From Candidatus Methylomirabilis sp. (lineage in GTDB: Bacteria; DYJV01): a DNA stretch of 8,308 nucleotides. Within the stretch, counting starts at the first letter, position 1. Every line of letters starts with the position of its first letter. The stretch is from contig DYJV01000084.1 in assembly GCA_020722945.1 (NCBI GenBank), positions 1-8,308 of the forward strand, read 5' to 3'. Positions 1 through 5,524 of this stretch are shown here, piece after piece. The notes under the pieces are model-generated. The model worked only from the letters and a program-made list of their open reading frames with translations, had not been told where the DNA came from and did not search any database. The translations under genes and the position numbers were made by a program.

Positions 1-24
1 AAAGGGGTAATTTGAGTTTAAATT

Positions 25-1899
25 ATGTCTTTATCTCTATTTACTCTATTTTTTTTAGTTTATCTTTTTTTTGCTCCCATTACTATAATATCAGGTGACA
101 GTGGAGAATTAGTCACTACAAGTGCTTTACTTGGCATTCCCCACCCCTCAGGATATCCGCTATATACCATAATTTCTAAGATATTTACATTTTTACCTTT
201 CGGTTCCATACCTTTTAGAATAGCTATCATTTCACCCTTATTCTCCTCTTTATCATTAGTTACACTATTTAACATAGTATACAGAATAACAAAAAGCAGA
301 TATTCATCTCTATTTGCATCATTATCCCTATTTTTATCTTACTCCTTCTTTTCTCAATCACTTGTTCACAAATTCTACACATTAAATCTATCCATAATAC
401 TTCTAATCATACTTTTATCAACCTATCTTCTACAAGACGGATATAAAAAAAAGTATCTTTTTTTAAACGCATTCATACTTGGTATATCCTCTGGTAATCA
501 TCATACCGCTTTTTTTATGGCACTTCCATTACTTTTACTACTTTTATTTTATTTTAAAGAAGCAATTAAAGACATTATATTTCACCTGCTCTTCTTTCTA
601 TCAGGCATCTCAATAAATATTTATATTTTCATAAGATTAAAAATGGGTGCTATAACTATTTTTCCAATAAAAGGAGATCTTTTTGATATAATCAAGCTAT
701 ACATATTAAGAGGAGCATATGATAGCAGCTCCATAGAGGCAGTAAAATCTTCTTTAATTGATTTAAGCAGTTATCAAAATGTATTAATAAATCTCTTAAA
801 AGTTATACAAGTAAATTATCCCCTTTACTTTACCTACCTTTTTGGAATCCTTGGGATATACTTTATTTTTAAATTAAGTAATAAACTCGGGCTATTTTTG
901 TTATCCTCATTTATCTTATACTCTCTCTTTCTTGGTAAAATAACTATGCCACAAGATAATCTTGAAATAAAAGATTATTACATTGCTGCACATCAATATT
1001 TTTTACCTATGTTTGCAATATTTTCAATATTTATAGGGCTGGGATACAACTATACACTAATAAAATTAAAAAATAGGTCACAATTAATTTACAAAACATT
1101 TTTTTTATTCCCCATTTTCACATTAATACTATTTCCTATAAGGTTTAAGGATAACCTATGGTCAAACAATACAGTTTTATACCAGTTTGGAGTAGATACT
1201 ATCTTCACAAAACCTATAAATTCTATATATCTTATCTCTGGAGACAATCCTGTATTTACCTCCTTCTACCTCAAAAAGATCGGAAATTTTAGAAAAGATA
1301 TCTCCATCTTCGTTATTGCATCAAAAGGAAGTTACCCAATAGAATGCTGCATAATGGATAAACAATTTGATAACATCTATATGTCTAACGATAAAATACA
1401 TAACATTTTAACAGAAAATTATGATAAACACTTCCCATCGATATTTTCCTTTATAACTTCGAACATTTTCCATAATTTTTTCTATTTGCCATATTTTAAT
1501 GGTAAGTTAATGATAAATAATGATTCTATTATAGGCAATACAGATATTATACAAAATACTCCACTAATAGAAACTGAGTCTGATACAGATAAAGATAGTT
1601 TACTTGACAGCATCAATCAAATAAGTCAATATAAAAAACCTATTATAGACTCACTCCTATTAAAAAATATGAATAACATTATAAATGAATTTAGAGATTA
1701 TTTTAATTATCTCCCTTGTATCTCACACTCTACTGATGATTACTTTACTACAAGAATATGTCTGGAGAATTATATAAACGATTTACTCCCAGACAACAAT
1801 ATCAATATGGAAAAGCTTATAAATTACAACTATATTTTCATGGATTATGTTTATAATGACAAATATCTAAGAGATAAATACAAATTAAATGAAAAGTAA
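25..1899 (+). CDS. DUF2723/TMEM260-type GT-C membrane glycosyltransferase
   Basis: This 624-residue membrane protein fits the DUF2723 family, relatives of human TMEM260, which is a protein O-mannosyltransferase. Seen: an N-terminal membrane segment (about 2-22) leads directly into GDSGEL (24-29), whose D25 and E28 sit where GT-C enzymes carry the catalytic acid in the first outer loop. The family hallmark HPSGYPLY follows at 40-47. Further hydrophobic segments run to about residue 372. The last 250 residues are soluble, presumably periplasmic, and start with the family's SGDN motif (405-408, GDN at 406-408). By family knowledge the likely reaction is sugar transfer from a polyprenyl-phosphate sugar; the acceptor is unknown. 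The ATG at 25 is chosen because an in-frame stop lies at 19-21; the SD is weak (GAG at 14-16). The gene overlaps the next one by 11 bp and shares an operon with a polyprenyl-phosphate-mannose synthase. A DxDxDSLLD loop (520-528) in the soluble part resembles a calcium-binding loop. The family call is solid; the donor and acceptor are inferred. Confidence 0.85.
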   Translation: MSLSLFTLFFLVYLFFAPITIISGDSGELVTTSALLGIPHPSGYPLYTIISKIFTFLPFGSIPFRIAIISPLFSSLSLVTLFNIVYRITKSRYSSLFASLSLFLSYSFFSQSLVHKFYTLNLSIILLIILLSTYLLQDGYKKKYLFLNAFILGISSGNHHTAFFMALPLLLLLLFYFKEAIKDIIFHLLFFLSGISINIYIFIRLKMGAITIFPIKGDLFDIIKLYILRGAYDSSSIEAVKSSLIDLSSYQNVLINLLKVIQVNYPLYFTYLFGILGIYFIFKLSNKLGLFLLSSFILYSLFLGKITMPQDNLEIKDYYIAAHQYFLPMFAIFSIFIGLGYNYTLIKLKNRSQLIYKTFFLFPIFTLILFPIRFKDNLWSNNTVLYQFGVDTIFTKPINSIYLISGDNPVFTSFYLKKIGNFRKDISIFVIASKGSYPIECCIMDKQFDNIYMSNDKIHNILTENYDKHFPSIFSFITSNIFHNFFYLPYFNGKLMINNDSIIGNTDIIQNTPLIETESDTDKDSLLDSINQISQYKKPIIDSLLLKNMNNIINEFRDYFNYLPCISHSTDDYFTTRICLENYINDLLPDNNINMEKLINYNYIFMDYVYNDKYLRDKYKLNEK

Positions 1900-2527
1900 A
1901 ATTAAGATAGTTTCACTATCATTTATACTTTTTACAATTTTTATTATATTTATCCAGCTTTACCACCAGCACGATTTTTACAATAAAGCTGTAAATTTGG
2001 AGAAAGAGGGGAAAACTATTTTTGCCATTGATTATTACGGATATACTATTACCTGCTATACCCCCTTTTCATCTTACATAAATAAAGCTAAAGATAGATT
2101 ACTTATAATTGGAGAGAAATTTTACAAAGATGGTAAACTTTATAAAGCTCTCTTTGCATACGAAATATTAAGATCCTCATGGTTTCAGACAAGGAGCTTC
2201 TACCAACCGGGAGAAAAAATCATAGAGCAACTAAATCCTACTATTGCAAAAATCAAAGTTGAGATTTTACAAAAAGAGGGTAGGCTTAATTCCCCGGCAG
2301 AAGCTGAATACCAAAGACAACTATATATGCTCAATAAAACAAGTTTCCCCTCTACCGTTGGGAGCTTTATCTTGACTTTTTCATTTCTTAGCTGGATAGT
2401 TTCAACCATACTACTAATAGTAAAAGGATTTAACGAACAACTTCCCAATAAGAAATTGATTCTCAAATTTGGAATATCTGCTACTATATTTTTTACTGTT
2501 TGGGTAATCTCTTTATTTTATGTATAA
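1889..2527 (+). CDS. Small membrane-anchored TPR-like protein
   Basis: This 212-residue protein has no assigned function. It has an N-terminal membrane helix (about 8-25) and two more near the C-terminus (about 157-180 and 190-211). Between them is a helical soluble region of about 130 residues. That region carries TPR-like spacing of small and aromatic residues: AVNLEKEGKTIFAIDYYGYT, then GEKFYKDGKLYKALFAYEIL. The phrase RSFYQPGE near residue 105 resembles a conserved segment I associate with small membrane proteins near surface-glycan genes in Geobacter-like bacteria; this is memory, not a search. The start overlaps the end of the GT-C gene by 11 bp, and the stop is 2 bp before the next ATG, so translation of all three is probably coupled. 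It may be a scaffold or accessory subunit for the GT-C transferase, or an anchor for the soluble enzymes encoded downstream. That role is inferred only from position and topology. Confidence 0.75.
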   Translation: MKSKIKIVSLSFILFTIFIIFIQLYHQHDFYNKAVNLEKEGKTIFAIDYYGYTITCYTPFSSYINKAKDRLLIIGEKFYKDGKLYKALFAYEILRSSWFQTRSFYQPGEKIIEQLNPTIAKIKVEILQKEGRLNSPAEAEYQRQLYMLNKTSFPSTVGSFILTFSFLSWIVSTILLIVKGFNEQLPNKKLILKFGISATIFFTVWVISLFYV

Positions 2528-2529
2528 CA

Positions 2530-3582
2530 ATGACCAAAATATTAATAACTCCACTTTACGGCATAGGTGACTCCCTTCTAATAACTCCTGCAATAAAAAT
2601 TTTAAAAGAGAACCTCCCAAAAGCAGAGCTAACTTTACTTACATTCAACAAAGGAATTTACGAAATTCTAAAATCAAATATATACATTGATAATCTTCTA
2701 TTCTACCCATTTTTAAAGAAAGACCCTATCTCATCAGTTCTTTACATTTTAAGAAATTTCTCATTTAAATTTGATGTTACAATAAATTTTTATCCTTCAA
2801 ACAGAAGAGATTACAATATCTTCTCATTTCTTACATTTTCACCACTAAGGATTGGACACCATTACAAAAATGATAATTTTAGAGAGTTAAACTGGCTTAA
2901 AAATAGGACAATTAAGGAAGATACACTATTACACTGCGTTGAGGAGAATATTCACCTTCTAAAATTATTAGGAATTAGTATAACGAATAAAAATATACCA
3001 AATTTAGAAATTTTTCTTGATGAACAAGAGCTCAATCAAGGTAGATTGTTTATAGATAAAAATATTAAAAGGTATAAAAATAAATTAATTGGAATTCACC
3101 CGGGTTCGAGTAAGTTCAAAAATCATACAAATAGGAGATTACCAAAAGAGAAATTTCTCGAGCTGACAAATACTCTTGATGATTTTTACTTCTTCATATT
3201 TTCAGGTGAAGATGAGAAAGATGAGGCAGATTTCATTTATAGCAATAGTAAAAGTAACAATGTAATAAAAGTTGAAGGTAAAAGCATACGAGAGGTTGCT
3301 TCTATTATGAAGTATCTCAATATCTTTGTCTCAAATGATTCTGGACTTATGCACCTTGCTGCAACTATGGGAATTCCTGTTGTTGGGATATTTGGCCCTA
3401 CTAATCCTAATTGGATTCACCCATGGGGTGTCAAATATCAAATTGTGCAAACAAATTTAGAATGTTCCCCATGTTTTTACTACTCACCAAGACCACTTGA
3501 GTGTAAACTTAGAGAGAAATTCAAATGTCTGAGGGAGATCAGTGTAGAAAAAATTATTGCCGCAATCTACAAATTATTATAA
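2530..3582 (+). CDS. GT9 heptosyltransferase-family glycosyltransferase
   Basis: This protein of about 350 residues belongs to glycosyltransferase family 9, with WaaC/WaaF/WaaQ-type enzymes that add heptose or related sugars to the LPS core on the cytoplasmic face of the inner membrane. Seen: the N-terminal motif GIGD (11-14) follows the first beta strand and is followed by the TPAIKILK helix. HPGSS (190-194) begins the second Rossmann domain. NDSGLMHLA (269-277) and GIFGPTNPNWIHPWG (about 286-300) form the donor-binding region. The C-terminal cysteine pattern LECSPCF plus two later cysteines (C312, C315, C325, C333) is a common family feature. No membrane segment is present. The ATG at 2530 is preferred over an in-frame TTG at 2500 because it lies 2 bp after the upstream stop and places the first beta strand at the N-terminus. 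No clear SD is visible, so translation may depend on coupling. The exact sugar cannot be read; a GT9 inside a polyprenyl-mannose cassette could act on a lipid-linked glycan rather than the LPS core. Confidence 0.88.
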   Translation: MTKILITPLYGIGDSLLITPAIKILKENLPKAELTLLTFNKGIYEILKSNIYIDNLLFYPFLKKDPISSVLYILRNFSFKFDVTINFYPSNRRDYNIFSFLTFSPLRIGHHYKNDNFRELNWLKNRTIKEDTLLHCVEENIHLLKLLGISITNKNIPNLEIFLDEQELNQGRLFIDKNIKRYKNKLIGIHPGSSKFKNHTNRRLPKEKFLELTNTLDDFYFFIFSGEDEKDEADFIYSNSKSNNVIKVEGKSIREVASIMKYLNIFVSNDSGLMHLAATMGIPVVGIFGPTNPNWIHPWGVKYQIVQTNLECSPCFYYSPRPLECKLREKFKCLREISVEKIIAAIYKLL

Positions 3583-3591
3583 GGAATAATT

Positions 3592-4305
3592 ATGAAAATC
3601 TTAATTGTAGTCCCCACTTACAATGAAGTTCAAAATATAGATAAAATATTAACTAAAATCTTATCAATTTCAAATGCTGATATCCTTATAATAGATGATA
3701 ACTCCACTGATGGCACAAAAGAGAAGATCAAAAACAATCCTCAATTCAACCAAAGAATTCACCTTATCGAAAGAACTGCCAAATTAGGACTTGGCACAGC
3801 ATATGTAACAGGTTTCAAATGGGGACTTTCAAGACAGTATCAGATTTTTTTTGAAATGGATGCAGATCTGTCACACGACCCACAAGAGATCCCCAATTTT
3901 ATAAAAAAACTTGAAGAAAATAGATTTGATATGGTTGTAGGTTCAAGATATATGAATGGGACAATAAGTGTAGTTGGATGGGATTTTAGAAGACTTCTTA
4001 TATCCAAATTTGGCAATTGGTATGCATCAACTATTCTCAACCTAAAACAATTCTCCGATCTCACAAGTGGTTACAGATGCTACAAAAGAGAAGTTTTGGA
4101 GAAAATTAATTTGGATAATATAAAATCAAATGGTTATGCATTTCAGATAGAAATGGTTTACCGCACTTACAAGAAACACTTTAAAATATCAGAGATCCCA
4201 ATAATTTTTTATGAGAGGGAGAGTGGTGGCTCAAAGATGAGCGGTAAGATAGCAAGAGAAGCAGCAGTAATGGTTTGGAAACTAAAATTTTTTGATAATT
4301 CATAA
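3592..4305 (+). CDS. Polyprenyl-phosphate mannose synthase (GT2, DPM1-like)
   Basis: This 237-residue soluble GT2 enzyme resembles DPM1/Ppm1, which transfers mannose from GDP-mannose to a polyprenyl phosphate at the cytoplasmic membrane face. Seen in order: VVPTYNEVQNI (6-16); IIDDNSTDGT with D35-D36; the metal-binding EMDADLSHDP with D90-A-D92; VVGSRYMNG (115-123); a basic segment W130-DFRRLLISKFGN, matching the family's W-x-x-x-R-x-x-x-S pattern; TSGYRCY (158-164); and a C-terminal acceptor-loop region ending SGGSKMSG. It lacks the C-terminal membrane helices of some bacterial relatives, like the short human and archaeal single-domain forms. A good SD (AAGGA, 3581-3585) overlaps the stop of the upstream GT9 gene and sits 6 nt before the ATG. 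It is the last gene of the four-gene operon and would supply the lipid-linked donor to the GT-C enzyme encoded first. Mannose is the family default; a glucose or other hexose donor cannot be excluded by eye. Confidence 0.88.
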   Translation: MKILIVVPTYNEVQNIDKILTKILSISNADILIIDDNSTDGTKEKIKNNPQFNQRIHLIERTAKLGLGTAYVTGFKWGLSRQYQIFFEMDADLSHDPQEIPNFIKKLEENRFDMVVGSRYMNGTISVVGWDFRRLLISKFGNWYASTILNLKQFSDLTSGYRCYKREVLEKINLDNIKSNGYAFQIEMVYRTYKKHFKISEIPIIFYERESGGSKMSGKIAREAAVMVWKLKFFDNS

Positions 4306-4312
4306 TTTTTAT

Positions 4313-4371
4313 TAGTCAGTTATTACTTTACTGATTATAGTAGAGTTTGGATTCACCTAAAAATAATCAGT
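4313..4371. repeat. Overlapping inverted repeats sharing a central arm
   Basis: Three related arms occur just after the mannose-synthase stop. TAGTCAGT (4313-4320) can pair with ACTGATTA (4330-4337), giving 8 pairs with one G-U and a 9-nt loop. The middle arm, read as ACTGATTAT (4330-4338), is also a perfect 9-bp complement of ATAATCAGT (4363-4371). The two hairpins cannot form at once. No T-run follows either stem, so neither is a standard intrinsic terminator. They could protect the mRNA 3' end or serve as protein-binding dyads; the function is unknown. Confidence 0.5.
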
Positions 4372-4386
4372 TTATATCAAGTAATC

Positions 4387-4429
4387 TAACAAATAGTGAC
4401 AATTAAAAAGATACTGACACTATTTGTTA
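4387..4429. repeat. 12-bp perfect inverted repeat in convergent spacer
   Basis: TAACAAATAGTG (4387-4398) is the exact reverse complement of CACTATTTGTTA (4418-4429). Inside these arms, after one mismatch, two more base pairs extend the stem toward a 13-nt A-rich loop. No T-run follows on either strand. It would form a stable hairpin in RNA, or a spaced dyad operator in DNA. No coding sequence overlaps it. Confidence 0.6.
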
Positions 4430-4461
4430 AGACAAATGGTGAGTATAAGTTACTCAAACTT

Positions 4462-4494
4462 TTTAAAAACTCTGACCAAACCAGAATTTTTAAA
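4462..4494. terminator. Candidate bidirectional rho-independent terminator
   Basis: TTTAAAAACTCTG (4462-4474) and CAGAATTTTTAAA (4482-4494) are inverted repeats pairing at 12 of 13 positions (one C-A mismatch) around the loop ACCAAAC. The stem has an A-run on the left and a T-run on the right, so a transcript from either side ends its hairpin with a U-rich stretch. It lies between two convergent genes, 157 nt after the + strand stop and 32 nt past the end of the - strand gene. The stem contains few G-C pairs, so its efficiency is uncertain. Confidence 0.5.
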
Positions 4495-4525
4495 TATACA
4501 TTTCAATCATTGGATAATAGAAAAT

Positions 4526-4990
4526 TCAAATGGATAAATTTTTCTTTACTTCCAAGCCTTTATCTGTAATTCTATATTTTTGAAAACGGCTGTTTGGCTT
4601 ATCAGGCAATGTCATTTCAATATAGTTTCCAGAGATTGCAGGAACAAGATAAAATTTTCTGAAATGCTCATTGTTTTTTAGATTTAGTAGATTTTGCAAT
4701 TCACCCCTTGTCATCTCACCTTCAATAACAGATAGGACTCTCTTTAACTCTTTGCTAAAATAATTGCTTTCAGAAATGCTATCTTTACTCTCTAAAAGTT
4801 TGGGATTTTCATCTTCCATTGCACTACTTGAGGATTGTTCATCAACAACCTCGACTCTTTTATCGATACACTCCTCAACTTCAGTGGTATGCTCCTCTTC
4901 TTTTTGCTCTTTACTCTTGCTGTATCCAAAATAGAAAGGTGATGTCCAATCCCACAAAAATTTCATCCAGATAGAATATAAATTATCCAT
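4526..4990 (-). CDS. Small protein with Fic-like C-terminal winged-helix module
   Basis: This 154-residue protein has three parts. Residues 1-23 are aromatic and hydrophobic (W8, W13, W15, F19, Y20, F21, Y23). Residues 24-76 are an acidic, Ser/Glu/Lys-rich linker that looks disordered. Residues 77-146 match the winged-helix module usually found at the C-terminus of Fic-domain or RecG-like ATP-binding proteins: GEMTRGELQNLLNLK, then NEHFRKFYLVPA, then IEMTLPDKPNSRFQKYRIT. In those proteins the module is thought to bind nucleic acid or act as a regulatory cap; here it stands alone without Fic or AAA residues. The ATG at 4990 is chosen because GGAGGAG lies 5'-adjacent at ideal spacing; the earlier in-frame TTG at 5008 would lie upstream of that SD. 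It may be a DNA-binding regulator tethered by its N-terminus, or a remnant of a larger gene. The module assignment is fairly firm; the role is unknown. Confidence 0.7.
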   Translation of the reverse strand: MDNLYSIWMKFLWDWTSPFYFGYSKSKEQKEEEHTTEVEECIDKRVEVVDEQSSSSAMEDENPKLLESKDSISESNYFSKELKRVLSVIEGEMTRGELQNLLNLKNNEHFRKFYLVPAISGNYIEMTLPDKPNSRFQKYRITDKGLEVKKNLSI

Positions 4991-4992
4991 AT

Positions 4993-4999
4993 CTCCTCC
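4993..4999 (-). promoter_or_regulatory. Strong Shine-Dalgarno GGAGGAG deciding the 4990 start
   Basis: On the minus strand GGAGGAG is followed by AT and then the ATG at 4990-4988. It is the best ribosome binding site in the window and indicates that translation begins at this ATG rather than at the in-frame TTG 18 nt upstream. Confidence 0.8.
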
Positions 5000-5006
5000 A
5001 ATTTTC

Positions 5007-5028
5007 AATTTTTTTATATAAAAAAATT
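5007..5028. repeat. Perfect 22-bp AT palindrome upstream of winged-helix gene
   Basis: The 11-base arm AATTTTTTTAT is followed directly by its exact reverse complement, so the 22-bp segment is fully self-complementary. It begins 8 bp upstream of the SD of the winged-helix gene. It could be an operator for a dimeric regulator, perhaps the adjacent protein itself, or part of a promoter (it contains TATATAAA-like sequence). Its A/T-only composition makes chance occurrence more likely here than in balanced DNA. Confidence 0.5.
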
Positions 5029-5219
5029 ACAACTTTTAAGTAAGATATCAAAAAGATATAGATATTATAAACTACAGTAGTAAAGATACTATAAAGATTA
5101 TACTCAAATAGATCAATAAGAGATATAAGCCATTATCAGCTACTCATCTACTTTTATAATAATAATTTCAATATAAGTCAAAGGAAAATATAAAAAAAGA
5201 TTGTTACATTAATAAAAAG
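5029..5219. other. Divergent AT-rich spacer with -10-like hexamers
   Basis: This spacer lies between the minus-strand winged-helix gene and the plus-strand ORF at 5220. Perfect TATAAT hexamers occur on the minus strand at 5064-5069 and 5097-5102, and on the plus strand at 5155-5160. None has a recognisable -35 at 16-18 bp, so these are weak promoter candidates. GATAT words recur at about 5044-5066 and a small dyad ACTAC-A-GTAGT lies at 5071-5081. No RNA gene or convincing small ORF is seen. Confidence 0.35.
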
Positions 5220-5513
5220 GTGGTAAAAATTACTTTATTTTGCAATAAAACCCCGTTTCCTGAAAATTTTTTTATAATACTTCTAAATAACTTAAATGTA
5301 GAATCTTCACAATTACAAATTAATTTTTATGGAGAGATAAAAGAGTATTTGAAAAAAATATTATCTCCCATACTTCTCTTTATAGGAATAGTAAAACAAG
5401 ATTCAAATATAACAACAGGGACATTATGGTCAATATTTAACTGGGCATCTTATCTAATAGCAGAAAAATCAGATACAGATTACAAAGAGAGTAAGATAAA
5501 ACATGGAAGTTAG
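5220..5513 (+). CDS. Short ORF, possible remnant of a GT4 glycosyltransferase
   Basis: This 97-codon frame is of uncertain status. It begins at GTG 5220 without a properly spaced SD (AAAAAGG runs into the GTG), and the frame is open back to a stop at 5163-5165 with no ATG. Its product has the look of the middle of a GT4 glycosyltransferase. VVKITLFCN resembles the first strand of the GT4 C-terminal domain, PENFFIILLNNLN the helix after it, LQINFYGEIKEYLKKIL the next strand and helix, and LLFIGIVKQ the strand before the donor site. The following TTGTLWSIFNWASYLIAEKS loosely recalls the family's GKLFEYLASGKPIL phrase. No catalytic E-x7-E motif or N-terminal domain is present, so an intact enzyme is excluded. 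It ends at the SD of the flippase gene, so it may survive through translational coupling. This reading is by eye; a lineage-specific hypothetical protein is the alternative. Confidence 0.4.
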   Translation: MVKITLFCNKTPFPENFFIILLNNLNVESSQLQINFYGEIKEYLKKILSPILLFIGIVKQDSNITTGTLWSIFNWASYLIAEKSDTDYKESKIKHGS

Positions 5514-5516
5514 GAG
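5513..5516 (+). promoter_or_regulatory. Shine-Dalgarno GGAG deciding the flippase start
   Basis: GGAG overlaps the last base of the upstream ORF's TAG stop. It lies 8 nt before TTG 5525 and only 2 nt before TTG 5519, which favours the later TTG as the start. Confidence 0.55.
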
Positions 5517-5524
5517 TATTGATT

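Noticed and set aside
60-275. Minus-strand open frame inside the GT-C gene
   Set aside because: It is antisense to a well-supported family domain (GDSGEL, HPSGYPLY) and has no recognisable protein features.
2200-2466. Minus-strand open frame inside the TPR-like gene
   Set aside because: It is a shadow of the plus-strand coding frame; no SD or family motif.
2500-2529. In-frame TTG at 2500 as start of the GT9 gene
   Set aside because: It would overlap the upstream gene by 28 bp and add ten residues before the family's normal N-terminal strand; ATG 2530 fits better.
3840-4064. Minus-strand open frame inside the mannose-synthase gene
   Set aside because: It is antisense to the DAD and VVGSRY motifs; no independent evidence.
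4387-4429. The 12-bp dyad as an intrinsic terminator
   Set aside because: No T-run follows the stem on either strand; the hairpin at 4462-4494 is the better candidate.
4306-4525. Miniature inverted-repeat transposable element
   Set aside because: The dyads are internal and nested; no terminal inverted repeats or flanking target duplications were found.
5006-5008. In-frame TTG as start of the winged-helix gene
   Set aside because: The strong GGAGGAG lies downstream of it and is correctly spaced for ATG 4990.
5040-5110. Recurring GATAT and AAAGAT words as a possible CRISPR-like array
   Set aside because: The words are too short and irregularly spaced, without a repeat-spacer pattern; best explained by A/T bias.
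5519-5521. TTG 5519 as start of the flippase
   Set aside because: Only 2 nt separate it from the GGAG ribosome site; TTG 5525 has 8 nt spacing.
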